Shown in pieces: positions 23,150 to 36,179 of a stretch of DNA of 64,000 bases. How positions within the stretch are numbered: position 1 is the stretch's first letter; each line of letters opens with the position of its first letter. A program made the translations under genes and the position numbers. Below the pieces are notes generated by a model. It was given only the letters and a program-made list of their open reading frames with translations. It was not told the origin of the DNA and made no database searches. The stretch is from Erythroxylum novogranatense (taxonomy: Eukaryota > Streptophyta > Magnoliopsida > Malpighiales > Erythroxylaceae), in NCBI GenBank assembly GCA_029891385.1, contig CM057228.1, forward strand, positions 23,154,309 through 23,218,308, in the 5' to 3' direction.

Positions 23150-24070
23150 TGTTAGGCCCTTCAATTTTGGAGTACTTTTTAGCAATTTTTATGATGTATC
23201 TTAGAAGGAGGGTTAGCTGGATTATACACATGAGGGAGGCATGTGAAAACATTAAAGCAAACATAGGCGAGTGAGATCGGATTTAGTACGAATCTTAATA
23301 AAGTTTCGGACCTTATGAAAATTGACTCGATCCAGTTTAAGGACTTGACGAACTAAAAACTTAGCCCCATGCTCTAATAAATATATCACAACTACAGGAC
23401 TTATTGTGAGAAACATTTGATTAGGCCAGTGTGTTATGTGAGCTTTGGCAAGATTACACTGTATCATTAGCGGATAGAGATGATGGGGAGATCTTGGATA
23501 ATGTGTACAGTTATAAGTTAGAGTTGTAGTGGAATTCAATATCTGAAAATATGGGAGATTTTCGAGGATAAGGACGCTAGTTTTTTATTTGAATATAAAC
23601 CCTATCTTTCTATTATGTTATAGATGTTATCTTCTCAGTTAGAGTTCTATATGGATTGGGTGTTATCCAATTGATCCACAAGATATAATCTGATAGAGAT
23701 AGACATAATCTTAACATGATTTTAGACAGTTCAGTTTAACTGAGATTCTGAATATAACTTGACTTCCAAGTTAAACTGCCTATATATAGCTCATTCGAAT
23801 TTTGATCTAATTATTCAGTCAGATAGAGTATTTTTTGTATTCTTTTGAGGGAAAGTAATATAAAGATTAGTATTATTTTATCTCTCTTTGTTCTTTTTAT
23901 TTTCTTATTGCTTCTGTAATATTATTTTTTCGAGTGTTCAAGGTAAACATTTCGAGAATCGTTGAAGGCTGAAGTCTTGCTTAGGCGAACCTAAGTGAGA
24001 CTGTCGTGTAAAAAGTGTTTGAGATCAATTTTGGTAAAAGTTCAGGTCCTAAAGTGACATTTATATCGTT
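23150..24070 (+). repeat. LTR-like sequence, copy B (older)
   Basis: Direct-orientation, diverged relative of copy A, beginning TGTTAGGCCC. Many C and G positions of A are T or A here (for example GGCGAGATCACATTG in A against GGCAAGATTACACTG in B), as expected from longer deamination. It lacks the 21390-21760 part. Confidence 0.6.
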
Positions 24071-26280
24071 ACCATATTTAAATCATTTTTAAATAGGAAC
24101 GAGTTCACAGTTCCGTTCGTTCCTTCCTTTTCGTAATTTCCTCGAACTTAAATTCCTGTAATAACATTTTATTGCATGAAGGAGCAAGACCCAAAAATGA
24201 GGTTCACGACTCTAAAATCAAATGCCCTTAAAATAGTTGTACGTTTTACACGTGATTAGCAATCCCATGTTCAAAGCTGAGGCGCTTTAAACAAGCACTC
24301 ACTTGACCGATACTGCTATGGCTTTGAAATATATCATTAAATAATTAAGTTTCTCATTCGACCTAACTTCGGTAATTGTATGTAAGACTTACAAGGGGAA
24401 GGGATAAGGGATTGGTGTAATTTGATTAAACCATCAAATCAAGATATGTGCTTAATTATTCAGGGAATGACATTGTCTCATTCACCTATAATCATTTTGT
24501 CTCTTGCTTTTTTCCTGTTGGTTTAATTACCTAACCCCTCTTCGTTCTTTCTTTGTCCAGTTTAGACACCTAAACCTGAAGGCAACTCCTGGTCATGTTT
24601 GTAACTTTCAAGAGTGCAAATCGCTGATTATTAATTAGAGAAAGGGAATTAGCAAAGACTTTCTTTTGCGTAGTTAGTAAATTAAATAATGGTTCATCTA
24701 ATAATTTGGATAATCTGAAATGGTGAATGTAGCTATGTTCATTCATCCAGCTATGTTCCCGTGGTAGAATGTAGTAGTTTTGGTTAGTTGAAGATTTGAC
24801 AGCAACCTTTTGATTGTTATCTACTTTACTCAATAATAGTGTGGACAAACTGAAAATTCACAGTTCCAGGCTGCAGAGATTTGATAGGTTAATACAGAAG
24901 CTCCTGATAACGACTAGGATCCACTAGAGGAATTAATGAACATTGTACATCTAAATTCTTAAATGATATCATATGACACCTTTCACGGCGGGGTGGTCCT
25001 TAAATCTTTTTGGTACCCTATTTCTTACTGTGATGCTTAATTTTGTCAAGAGTTGATCAAGGCTTCCACTTAATAAATTTAATAATAAATAAAAAACAGT
25101 CCTTTTGAGGTCGCTTTCTTGGCTAGTTGATATTTGGAGGCATTAGCGAGCGCTTTTATTTATGACTAATTACAATGTAGTAACAGTGTAATAATGACGT
25201 TTCGGTGATGCCAAGACACGCAATCTAACTATCTTAAATATCAAGTATAATAATATCATGATATCTCGCAATGCAATTAACATAATTTTTCATAATCCAA
25301 ATTGATCATCTATTAATTAATGTGATTATTGTAATTTGACGAAGAAAATGGTAAAATGAAACCGTCGATGTGTTCCAGTGTCTAACCGCGACAGTGACCG
25401 GAGTAGGTAGGGCATCGAAATCTCCACGCTTCTGGCTTCCGATGAGAGTTTCCTAGTTCCCACAATGGAATTAATTGTGGTGTGGCACTTGATGTATGAT
25501 AAATTGCAGATAATACAAAAATTTCGATATTAAATTTAAGCATCCACTACATGATATAGTCTGTCAAGTCGTAGGATAATCGTTTGTTTATTGCCTCTCT
25601 CTTTTACCATGAGAAGGATACTAAATTAACACTACCAATCGACTACTCTCTGTTTAATTTGCTAACTACCGGCCTTGGCTTTTCTGACATGTTAGGCAAT
25701 CTAAATTACAATGTTTCCCCAATTCAGTTTTATGGAGATTATTCATTTTAGACTTTTGAGCTTTTTTAATAAGTTAAACAAATGAAATTATAATGCATTG
25801 TTTGTAATGTCGTTATATTATAGTCCTATGAACATATATGCATGTGTGTGTATTAGTTGAATTCAACTTATAATTAATGCGAGTTAATATTTATAAAATA
25901 ATTATAGAAAAAATAAGATATCCCTTAATAATAAAAGTTCATAATTGATATTTTTTGGTGTATTTTAAATAAATCCTCATACAGTATGTGCATAATAATA
26001 TATTATTTTAAATCTAAGCTATAGATAAGTGTTGATGCTTGGGGGATAAATCTATAATAGTTTAGATATCCAAACTCACAAGGAAATAAAATAAATAAGG
26101 TAATGATGTGAAAAATCTTGCCTTAAATTCAATGGTCCTAGCCTAAGCCCTTTACTTGTTCAATGGTGTATGGTCTTGATAAAGCATTTGTGAAATACAT
26201 TCATTTGGTAAAGAAAAATTAATAGCTTCTTCCATCAACTACAAAAATAGTGTCCAAGTTGACAATTCTCGCCAAAAAAC
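24071..26280. other. Intergenic upstream of F5H, no gene seen
   Basis: No ORF with protein-like character. The proximal few hundred bases must include the F5H promoter; only its TATA box is clear. Confidence 0.5.
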
Positions 26281-26283
26281 TTT

Positions 26284-26292
26284 TATATAAAG
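26284..26292 (+). promoter_or_regulatory. F5H: TATA box of F5H
   Basis: TATATAAAG, about 93 bases upstream of the F5H ATG at 26385. Transcription would start near 26315, giving a leader of about 70 bases. Confidence 0.75.
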
Positions 26293-26384
26293 GCCCATAA
26301 TAACTTCCCACAAACTAGCAGCCCTTGAGAGTTGCAAGAGTGTTCCAAACCCAGCATACCAAGCTTCAGAAATCCTGACACGTC

Positions 26385-28110
26385 ATGGATATTCTTCTTC
26401 AAAACCTGCAACCTTTGTTCTTAGCTCTTCTCCTTATTGTTCCTTTACTGTTCCTGCTCGGCTTTGTCTTTCGCTTTCGCCGTCGACTGCCATATCCACC
26501 AGGCCCAAAGGGGTTGCCAATTGTAGGTAACATGCTCATGATGGACCAATTAACACACCGTGGTTTGGCTAAACTAGCTAAAGAGTACGGTGGTTTGCTC
26601 CATCTTAAGATGGGTAACTTGCACATGATGGCTGTTTCTTCTCCGGAGATAGCCCGACAAGTCCTTCAGGTTCAAGATAACATTTTCTCTAACAGACCAG
26701 CAACCATAGCCATAAGCTATCTAACCTATGATCGCGCAGACATGGCTTTTGCTCACTATGGACCCTTTTGGAGACAGATGCGAAAGCTGTGTGTCATGAA
26801 GCTCTTCAGCCGGAAAAGGGCTGAGTCGTGGGAGTCAGTAAGAGACGAGGTTGATTGCATGGTTAAAACCGTCGCAGCAAACATCGGCAAGCCCGTGAAC
26901 GTCGGAGAACTTATTTTTACTTTAACCATGAACATCACTTACAGGGCAGCTTTTGGCTCTACGAACCAAGGACAAGCCGAGTTCATCCGAATTTTACAAG
27001 AGTTCTCGAAGCTCTTTGGAGCATTCAACATTGCTGATTTCATTCCTTGGCTTAGTTGGATTGATCCACAAGGACTCAACACCAGGCTTGCCGAGGCTCG
27101 TAAAGCGCTCGACAAATTCATCGACCTGATCATCGACGAACACATGCAGAAGAGAGCAGACAACAACGTCCCCGACGAGGCTAACACCGATATGGTTGAC
27201 GACCTGCTAGCTTTTTACAGCGACGAAGCTAAAGTGAACGAATCTGACGATCTTCAGAACTCAATCAGACTCACCAGAGACAACATTAAAGCCATCATCA
27301 TGGTAATCAACTAAGTATTCAACGGCTTTTGTGCAGTCTTTTAACTATAACTAGCTACTTCTCATTCATTTACATGTCAATTCAAGCAAGTAAAGGACAG
27401 GACGTTAGAATTCTTCAACTATATAAATAAAACAATGTTTGGTACAGCTCTAGGTAAGGCACTGAAACAAAATTTTATGGTAAACACAGGACGTTATGTT
27501 CGGTGGGACAGAGACGGTAGCGTCGGCAATAGAGTGGGCACTAACGGAGCTAATTAAGAGCCCAGAAGATATGAAAAGAGTCCAACAGGAGCTAGCAGAC
27601 GTGGTTGGACTAGAGCGGCGCGTGGAGGAGGGTGACTTTGAAAAACTAACTTTCCTCAAGTGTACCCTCAAAGAAACTCTCAGACTCCACCCACCAATCC
27701 CTCTTCTCTTGCATGAGACCGCCGAGGACGCGGAGGTCGCCGGATACTATATTCCCAAGAAGTCCAGGGTCATGATCAACGCGTGGGCTATAGGTAGAGA
27801 CCGGAACTCTTGGGAAGAGCCTGAAACGTTCCGGCCAGCGAGGTTCTTGAAGGAGAGTATGCCGGACTTTAAAGGAAGCAACTTTGAGTTCATACCGTTC
27901 GGGTCGGGTCGCCGGTCGTGCCCAGGAATGCAACTAGGCCTGTATGCTCTTGATTTGGCCGTGGCTCATCTTCTTCACTGCTTCACCTGGGAGCTGCCTG
28001 ACGGCATGAAACCTAGTGAACTCGACATGAACGATGTTTTCGGACTCACTGCTCCGAGAGCGACCCGACTCGTTGCTATTCCGACGAAGCGTGTTGTGTG
28101 CCAACTTTGA
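26385..28110 (+). CDS. F5H: Ferulate 5-hydroxylase (CYP84A cytochrome P450), two exons
   Basis: Exons 26385-27302 and 27490-28110, joined by a GT..AG intron of 187 bases in phase 0, give 512 residues, the usual family length. F5H hydroxylates coniferaldehyde, coniferyl alcohol or ferulate at C5, the step that commits phenylpropanoids to sinapate esters and syringyl lignin, on the ER membrane with P450 reductase. Seen in order: N-terminal membrane anchor (about 5-30), proline hinge LPYPPGPKGLP (35-45), I-helix MFGGTETVAS (309-318), ExxR as KETLR (E368, R371), FRPARF (420-425), and heme loop FGSGRRSCPG (443-452) with ligand C450. The sequence is strongly CYP84A-like along its length. No stop or frameshift; probably functional. 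No neighbouring gene belongs to the pathway. Confidence 0.96.
27303..27489 (+). other. F5H: F5H intron
   Basis: GTAATC at the donor and AACACAG at the acceptor. It interrupts the codons between IIM and DVMFGGTET, directly before the oxygen-binding I-helix motif. Read without splicing, the frame ends at once (VIN, stop). Confidence 0.93.
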
Positions 28111-31100
28111 GACGGCGACGTTTAGGTGGTGGTGGAGCTCTGACAGGTGAATTTGCATGTTCTCTTTCTTTCTTTTTTTTTTTTTTTCCATTCTGGGGTT
28201 CTTGAGATTTTAGTCCTATCATATGAATATGAAGAACATGGGAGGGGGAAAACTAAAGAAGGGACAGGAAATAAAAATATATGAGAATTTGGAATTCTGT
28301 TTTCTCTGTTCACAAGACTTTTTTTGTTTTTCTCTCTTTTGTATTGTCATCCCCTGTTTTGTTTTGTTTTTCTTTCTGAGACACTGCTCAAATAATGTCT
28401 TCTCTGTACAAGAAATTTACTTTGTTGATCAAATTCAAAGGATGGCGAAAGAAATCTTCCGTTTCCTACTTTTGTATTTATTTAGTGTTGGGGAAGACAT
28501 TTAATTATGCCCTATAAAAAAAGGGGTTGTTATATTTAGCATTTTATACCTAAGATAACAAAGGAAGTTGGTAGGTCAAATTTTACATTTCTTATATGGA
28601 AAGGATGTTGAGATTGGATCGTATCCATGTGTAGGTCAACATGATTTTGGAGTTGGATATGCAAACTATCAAGTATTAACCAATTTAAACAAATAAATCT
28701 AGGAAGAGTTAGTTCGGTGAGAACAGTAGAATATATAAATAGAAATGTATGGTTGAGGGTTGTGACAGCATCTTTAGTGCCTTATCCAAAATGATGGAAG
28801 CACCTTAGATATTTGTTCTACATACCAATATAATATACAGAATATCATGATAAATCTTTAAGGGCATCGGTTTCTTTTATTTTGGAGATGTTAGTGTACT
28901 TTTCGCTCAAACTCACATCTCTATTTTTAAACTAAAATATTATTTTTACTATTAAAATTGTTTTATAAAATTTGTTTGTAATACATTATGTTATTTGGAT
29001 ATTAATATTAATATATTTATGGTTTATTTATTTGATATTTTTAATTATTTATTTAAAATTTTATTCATAAGTAAATAGTTATAAAGTTATGTAAAAATAT
29101 TTATAAGCATAAGACTAAACCTTAAAATTACTATAAAGTTATAATTACTTAAATAAACATATAATGAAAATATTGTTTAAATAAAAAAATAAAGAATGAC
29201 ATAATTAAAAAGAATGAAAAAGAAAGAAAGAAAAGGTTGAAAGAGAAAAAAAAGAAAAATATATTGTAGCATTTTCATGGAGGAAAAATTGCCTATAGAT
29301 TGGCCCTTATGATCTTATGTTCCCTTATCCTGTCTCAATCTTGCTCCACTTCATTTGAGACGAAGTAAAAACAAGGTTGGGAAAAATAAAAAAAGACAGA
29401 GGATCATGTCCCTTGATCCTTGGAGTTTGATTTTTCTTTAACTCCTCTAAGACTCCAACTGTCAGATATGAATTTTGACATAAATTTGTCTATGGAGAGA
29501 TGGTAGCGTAAGGTTTGAGGTCAATTTTGGGTAATTACTAGTATTACCTTATAAGACTCCTCGTCTTTTATAGAAATAACAAATCTGGTTATATCCCATA
29601 CACCCCACTTAGAAAGTCGGATTATTAACAAACCCGTTATTATTCCTTGGGACAATGCCATGGATGAGTTAATCAATCATTAAAGCTCTTCAACTCGTTG
29701 TGTTATTTAGAGGATCTCTGCAATGAATGATTGAGGTATTTGCCAACTACCATGTTCATAAATGTGAAACCACTACACCTTCCTTATCATTCCAACAGGC
29801 CCTCAAATTTATCACTGTGGAGCCAGTCTATCGGAGACATAAAAGGAAACAAAAAAGACAACGCAATAGCAGAGAGCTAGAGACTGGAAGAGGAGCAGCT
29901 AGTGGTGCCAAAATCGCACTTAAAATCAATTGTCAGGAATTTAATTAATGAGGGTAAGATGTGAAAACCACATAGCGTCATAATGTTCAAATCTACAACC
30001 ACATTCGATGTGACAATATATTAATTTTGGGCAACTTTAAACTTAATCTGCAGTAACCTGCGTTAGTTATTTTTCCTCTTTCCGATAGGCAGCCGTAGAC
30101 TTGGCCACCAAAGCTACCCATGATAAGAGTAAACAGTTCAAGTATTCAACGATGTATTTTCAAGATTGCTCATCATTGAGGTCTTAAACATTCGTTTGGC
30201 AGACAAAGTGGAATGGCCAAAAACCAGACGGAAAACTAATTGAATGGAGCTCACAGCTAACAATTTCACATGTGGAACCAATTGGCAATTAAAAACCTGA
30301 GGTGACCTAATACTCGCCAACTGCTTAAATTGACTGTGGCAAAGGCCATGGACGTTATCTCACGGACATCAGGAGGCCTGGTTTCTTTCTAAGCATATAT
30401 CTCGAAGATGAGATGAGACTGAGCAAGTAGATCATTTTAGAGCCTGCAAGTGTGTTTTCAGATGACTTTTGCAGCCACTAAATACAAATCAAGCGTAATC
30501 TTCGCAGAAAGGTTGTTTCGATAGTGGTAGCTGATTCTACAGTAGATAATCTTACCGTTACTCCTACAGAATATAGAGGTTATTTCGAGAAGTCTTCATA
30601 TTCATCCAAGATTTGGAGGAAACTGTAAATTAATTTCTACCTTATTTTATTATATTTACGAAATCTCACAAAACAGGTGAAACAAAACATCTGTCAAGAT
30701 TTGGACGGTTCAATTCTCCTCATTTTAGAGCCTGATGCAGTGACAAGATCCTGTCCCAGCTAATAAGTTAGGAATATGACTGTTCAGATGGGTGGACTCC
30801 TTAACTCATAATAAGTTCAAGCTGTCCCAACTCCCAAGTGAGTTGGCTAGATGTTGAACTAAATCTTTCATATTTAAGAAGAAACTTTTTTTTAGTTTTA
30901 ATGAAAAGTTATCGATCGTTAAACTACTATTTTAAGAAACTTTTAAATGTATTTTAGTGTGCTTAAGTCAATTTTTTAAAAAAAATTCAAATTTTACACT
31001 TCTAATTAATTTGTAATGATAATATTTTTATTCCTAATGATTAATTATTATTTCAAATAATTAGTTTTTATTCTTAATAGTTAGTTTATAATGATTAAGT

Positions 31101-31745
31101 TTTATTTTTAATAATTAAAAGCAAGTTTGGGAGCATAAAATATTACTACTGAGAATAAAAATTTTCTTGAGTTTATATTGTAATGGTTTAGGTTGGTAAA
31201 TAAAGATGACAAAATCAGCCCGACCTGGCCTGCCTCAATTTTGGCCCTGTTTGAACCTGCCATTGGTCGACCATAGACTATTTTTAAAAAAACGACGTCA
31301 TTTTTTACTCTTATTTGAAAACATATATATATGATGAGTCGAGTTTGACTCGGTCGACCAGTGGCCCGACGGGCCATAGATCACACGAGCTGGGGGTTGG
31401 GCTGGCCCTATTTATTGATAAACCAAGTTTTCCTCTAATTCTTTGGTTTAACATTGTTTGCAAGCTAAAGCCCAAGGCTTCATTCATTATTTTGCTATTA
31501 GCAAGGAATAGATTGAAAACAAAAGACATGATTTTTGGTTCAATGATGTCTTATGCAAAATATATAATTTGGAAATGGAAAGTACTTATTATAAGGACAT
31601 GATTTTTAGTTCAAATGATGTCTTATGTGAATTATATAATTTGGAAGTGGAAAGTACTTATCATCTTTTCTTCAAAAACTATTATACAGCTTCTTTATAG
31701 TCTAATATTCATCACATTCTAAATCTTATATGTTTGGAGTTATAT
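28111..31745. other. Intergenic, no gene seen
   Basis: Begins with the T-rich 3' untranslated region of F5H (28111 to roughly 28500). The remainder is AT-rich with only chance ORFs. A short tandem duplication lies at about 31520-31667. Confidence 0.55.
31528..31667. repeat. Short tandem duplication (about 68 bp x2)
   Basis: Two copies of a unit with GACATGATTTTTGGTTCAA, then ATGATGTCTTATG, TATATAATTTGGAA and GTGGAAAGTACTTAT. They differ by a few substitutions and one base of length. Confidence 0.8.
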
Positions 31746-32504
31746 TGTTGGACCCCAAACTTTTCTTGGAAGTTAGAATTATTAAATGAAATTAAATGAG
31801 GAATTGGTGGCGATTTATTCATGTGCAAAGAAAAGGAAAATTCTTAAATTTGAAATGATATACAAGACTAAGGTAGTGAATGTAGTAAGTTGATAAAGAG
31901 TGAATAATAAATTTTGGTTTTTGATAATTATGAGATTTTTTAGTAAAATTGTATGTTTAAGGGTACTATGAAATTTATGATGAATAAGTTGTTTGAAATG
32001 GAGTTTACGAATTGTTGTTTGTTTTTGAATGGCATGTTAGAGCTTGGAAATGTGTATGGAATGAGTTGCTGTAAATGAGGCTCAAAAATAACCAAAAAGG
32101 TACTTGATAGAGGGATATTATGTTTAGCAAGCCTTCTTAGGTGTAGGGATGATGGGCAGAAATTAAATGGAAAAACTGTATCGATCTAGAGCGAATTAGC
32201 CAAAGTTGTCTTCATAAAAGTTGTAGCTTATCTTTCCATCTTTATAATGCTATAAAGTATGACATTTTTCGATATCGGGACTGGGAATTATGATCGATTA
32301 AAGTTTTGATGCTGTTTAGGATGAATTTCAGGGGCAATCACTTTGACTAAAATTTTAACTTTTATAGAGATGGAAATTGCTCTTAAAATCTTCTTGAAAG
32401 TTGTAGATCTTTCTTTTATCTTTCCAACGGTATATAGTATGAAAATTTTAGATATCGGAGTCAAAAGTTATGATCCTTATAAGTGGAGATGTTCTGGGTA
32501 AAAA

Positions 32505-32665
32505 TCAGACGATAGAAAAGCAGACGATAGAAAATAAAAGGAAGAAAAGCAGACGATAGGAAGTGAAAGGAAGAAAAGCAGATGATAGAAAATGAAAGAA
32601 AGAAAAGCAGACGATAGAAAGTAGACGGAAGAAATGTGAACGATGCAAAAGTGAGACGATACTGA
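32505..32665. repeat. Minisatellite within gypsy-type LTR
   Basis: Five or six imperfect units of about 28-30 bp containing AAGCAGACGATAGAAA and GGAAGAA. Length and sequence vary slightly between units. Confidence 0.8.
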
Positions 32666-33447
32666 AGTTGGACGATAGAATTGGCATTTGAGGTCTTCAT
32701 GAAAGTTATAGATTTAGAAGTCCTCTTTCCAATGGTCTAAAAATGAAGTCAATCTGATATCTATATCAAGAGTTATGGCATTCGTACTGAGACATGTACA
32801 TTTCAAGTGAGGGCATAAACGTGTTGGAGTCTTTTGGCCATAACTTCTTCTCTAGACCTCCAAATGACCTAATTCTTGAACCATGGGATTTGTAATACTT
32901 TTATCTACATCTCCACCAATAATTGAAGCTATCTGAAATTTATGGAGAGAGATTGAGTGAAAAGAGTGAGACGGGTATAGTGAGTGTGTTCTTCCATCAT
33001 ATGAACTGGTGTTATCTCACTGAAAATGTTTCAGTATTTTGGTGATATCTTGATCTGTAGAGATCTGATTGGGTTGATTTTTATTTCAAATTAAACTAGA
33101 GACATGGAGCTACAAGTTAGCTGAAGGAATCAAATTTCAATTCAGTCCTTAAGACTTTCAATTTCTGGAGTGAATTTGGGTTTAGTGTGCAGTCTCGGTT
33201 TAGTAGTAGTCCGAAAGTGTTTGAACCATAACTTTTAAATTACTGAACCAAATTGAATGCTTTTGGTGTCATTGGAAATGTAAGACAATAGAGAAGAATC
33301 TTCTAGAAGAAAGTGTTATGTCAGAATGTACAAGGGTGCTTTTGATAAAACACTTAAGTATAAAAGACATAAGACACAAATAAAAGGGTAAATGGGACAA
33401 TTCTCACTCATTAAGGGCATAAATGGAAGAAGAAGTGTTGTCTTGCT

Positions 33448-33456
33448 TATAAATAA
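33448..33456 (+). promoter_or_regulatory. TATA box in gypsy-type LTR
   Basis: TATAAATAA in the plus orientation, about 1.7 kb inside the LTR. It fits a U3/R boundary late in a long U3. Inference from sequence. Confidence 0.45.
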
Positions 33457-34833
33457 AGGAGAAACGTGAATGAGAAGATGCTAAAGAAACAAAATGAGTG
33501 GATTAGAAAAGAGATAAGAGAGAGAGAACATGAAAAAGAAATGAAAGAGAGAAGGAAGGGAAAACAAGCTAGGGTTTTAATTTCTTTGGCCTTCAAGAGA
33601 GATTTTGAAGTTGTTCAAGAAGGAAATAAGGTAGAGGAAGAAAAGGGCTTCTATTTGAGCTAAAGATCTCTTCATTTGGTGAAGGATCAAGGAAAAGTAA
33701 GAGAGGCAAAAAGGAGCAAGAGTAGAGGCTTTTTGAACAAATATTGAGCAAGGAAATAAGGTGGGTTTCATGTTTATAATTGAATAATGAATTATTAAAG
33801 TTTTCTAAATCAAAAGAATGAAACGATTTCAATTACTTTGATAATGTGCATATATTGCTTCTCAATGATTTTAACAATTTGTTTATATTTGTGTATATGC
33901 TAAATTGATTGGATTTGAATTGTTGTGAATATGCACAAAAAAATGCATTGTGATATATGATTATGTTATGTTATTGAATTGTGTCATGGCATTTTGATTT
34001 GAATGGAAAGAAGAAAAAGAACATGAAAAGTTTGAAAGCATTTCATTTTAATAAAAATGATCGTGAGCATCGATTATGTGCTTTTGTTTAGGCAAGAGAG
34101 TAACGTTTCGTAGTTATGTGCACGTCGACGTAAAGCTTTTTTCCGACTGCCCACTTGTGACCCACGAGATCCGAAAATAGACTCGTTTTGTTCACGGTTT
34201 AAACTTCGGTTTATCCGTTTTGTTCCACGGAGCTCTCGAGCCATTTATTGCGCATTGCACATTCAATTTGTTATGAATGATGCATAATTGAATGTTATGC
34301 TTTGATGGCTAATTGTTTATGAAATGTTTATGTGACGAGGTTTTAATTACGAGTTTTGAACTAGAATTGTGAATTTATTCGAGAATTTGAGAACTATGTG
34401 TTTTATGGTTTCATAAGAATTTTCTATGACAAAGGAATAAATTTCAATGGTTTTGTTTATTATTGACTATAAACATGTTACCCACGAGCTGTAAAGCTCA
34501 CCCCCCTTTCGTTCCCATCTCCAGGTGTCGAGAAGGGATCGGATGAAAGAAAGCCAAGGAAATCATTTGATTATGCATATGTTGTATTTTAAGTTAGATT
34601 GTTGTAAGAATAAGACCTTAGGCATATATTTGAGAATTTTGGGGTTGTGTATCTTTTGTATTCGGATTTTTGATAATGATGTTGTAATAAAGGAAGTGAA
34701 GTTGGGATAAATTCGGTATTGATCTATGAGGAATTTGACTAAGTTGATTTCTACCTTTCCAACGATTTAAAGCATGCAATTTTTTTATTATCGGAGTAAG
34801 AGGTTGGGTTCCGGAAACGGGATCCAACATGTG

Positions 34834-34845
34834 TAGTATCAGAGC
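34834..34845 (+). other. Primer-binding-site-like sequence after the 3.1-kb LTR
   Basis: TAGTATCAGAGC, one base different from TGGTATCAGAGC (initiator tRNA-Met). Its place four bases past the LTR end supports calling 31746-34829 a 5' LTR. Confidence 0.7.
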
Positions 34846-34945
34846 AAGAAGATGAATCGATGAAGGTTAAGGAAACTTCATCGGAGTACGATCACGTCAT
34901 AGGGTATCCATTTTAGAGTTGGGCTCTGGAAACAATGCCCAATAT

Positions 34946-35009
34946 GTCCGAAGTTAAACGTGCTAGGGCCAGAGCAGTACCAGGATGGGTGACCTCCTGG
35001 GAAGTCCTG
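34946..35009 (+). pseudogene. 5S rRNA-derived segment (3' half with internal promoter)
   Basis: The stretch from GTCCGAAGTTAAACGTGC to GACCTCCTGGGAAGTCCT follows plant 5S rRNA from about nucleotide 45 to 108, with only scattered differences. It includes the A-box region (AGTTAAACGTGCTAGGG) and an intact C-box region (GGATGGGTGACCTCCTGGGA). The 5' half of 5S is absent or unrecognisable. It lies 100 bases after the gypsy-type primer site and 20 bases before a TGTAACATCCC start. Similar 5S pieces occur in Cassandra TRIM LTRs and in 5S-derived SINEs (family knowledge); which applies here is unresolved. Confidence 0.8.
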
Positions 35010-35029
35010 TGGAAAAGTAAAACTGTCAG

Positions 35030-36150
35030 TGTAACATCCCAACCTCACTGGGAAGGGTAAAATAGTAATTTGGAAAGGGGCCGAGAGTGTTTAGTATTGG
35101 GTTGCAATATTTATGCAAATCATTGCACGTGTATAGTGAAATTGCACATGAACTTGACTGTACATGCAGTCATGACATTTCCCGGTATTTGTGCCTAAAT
35201 GGAATATGGTTGTGAATTACGTGGTAATTGTATTTGAAAAATTATTTGGAGTGAGTCTTTGTGTGTTTTATATTTTAAGGGAATTTTTGAAATTTTTTGG
35301 GATTTTTTCGGGAAAATTTTCCAGACCGAAAAAACCGCCAAGGGGCAAACCGACTAGTTTTCGGTACAGCAAATTGCTGCCAAATAGTACTGGATTATTG
35401 GATATTTTCTATTGGGACCGATAATGGGACCCTTGAAAATGGTTTGAAAATGTGATTTTTTTATTTGGATTATTGTTTTTATCAAAGACCATTAATTAGT
35501 TTTGTCCTTTTCTTCTTTAACTTGGACTAGTGTCAAATTGACACATATCACTTTCATTAAATGGTTGCTAGTATTCTCGGTGGTTCCTTAGTGAAGGAAT
35601 GAAAAGATAAATTTTGCTTGGTTATTTCCTTCTCCAACCGAAACTTCATCTTCTTCTTTGGTCTCTCCTTCAACTTTGGCTTAAATTGCTACTTTCCTTT
35701 CAACTTTGGGTGTTTTCCTTTCATGCTTACAAACCTCCTACTTCCTTACTATGATGGTGATTGTGTATGTGGAGTGAAGGAGAGAAAGGATAATAGTTGG
35801 AGTATTAATTAAAGAATTGAAGAGTTGGAGTTGGAAGCTTTAAAGTAGGTAAGAAATTAATTATGTTCTTTTCTTAGTAGTTTGATGCATTAATTGGGAA
35901 CTATTGTTCATTAAATATGTGTTATGATGTCTTGATTTCATGAAACCTATAGTTTGAGTTGTTGGGTATAAGGTTATGTTTGTGTATGACTTGATGAAGT
36001 TAGCATGAATTATGCGTTTTTAACTTGGTTTTAGCTTGATTTTGGATTGATTTTTGATGACTATTATTGACTGGAAAAGTGCTACCAAATTGTGGTTATT
36101 GGTCTAAGTGAAAGTATTGATGATCTAGTGGCTGATTTCTTGTCTCAATT
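35030..36150 (+). repeat. 5' part of a second gypsy-type LTR (truncated)
   Basis: Starts TGTAACATCCC, the usual opening of many plant Ty3/gypsy LTRs, and runs without an end motif until copia RNase H sequence begins near 36165. No ORF is convincing. Identification rests on the opening motif and on position, so it is tentative. Confidence 0.4.
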
Positions 36151-36179
36151 GGATGTTTGTCAAACGGATCAGCAAGGTT

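Larger units (their letters stand above)
31746..34829 (+). repeat. Long (3.1 kb) LTR of a Ty3/gypsy-type element
   Basis: Begins TGTTGGACCCC (31746) and ends GGGATCCAACA (34829), inverted ends, followed four bases later by a primer-site-like sequence. Contains a TATA box (33448-33456), AAAGTTGTAGATCTTTC-type words, and ACCCACGAGC ... AAAGCTCACCCCCC near the 3' end. These are characteristic of long LTRs of chromovirus (Tekay/Del-like) elements in my experience. No gag-pol follows, so only one LTR and a scrap of leader remain. Lineage is inference. Confidence 0.7.

Noticed and set aside
33466..33663. Charged plus-strand ORF just after a TATA box
   Set aside because: Lies in the R/U5 part of the gypsy-type LTR and consists of low-complexity Glu/Lys/Arg codons.
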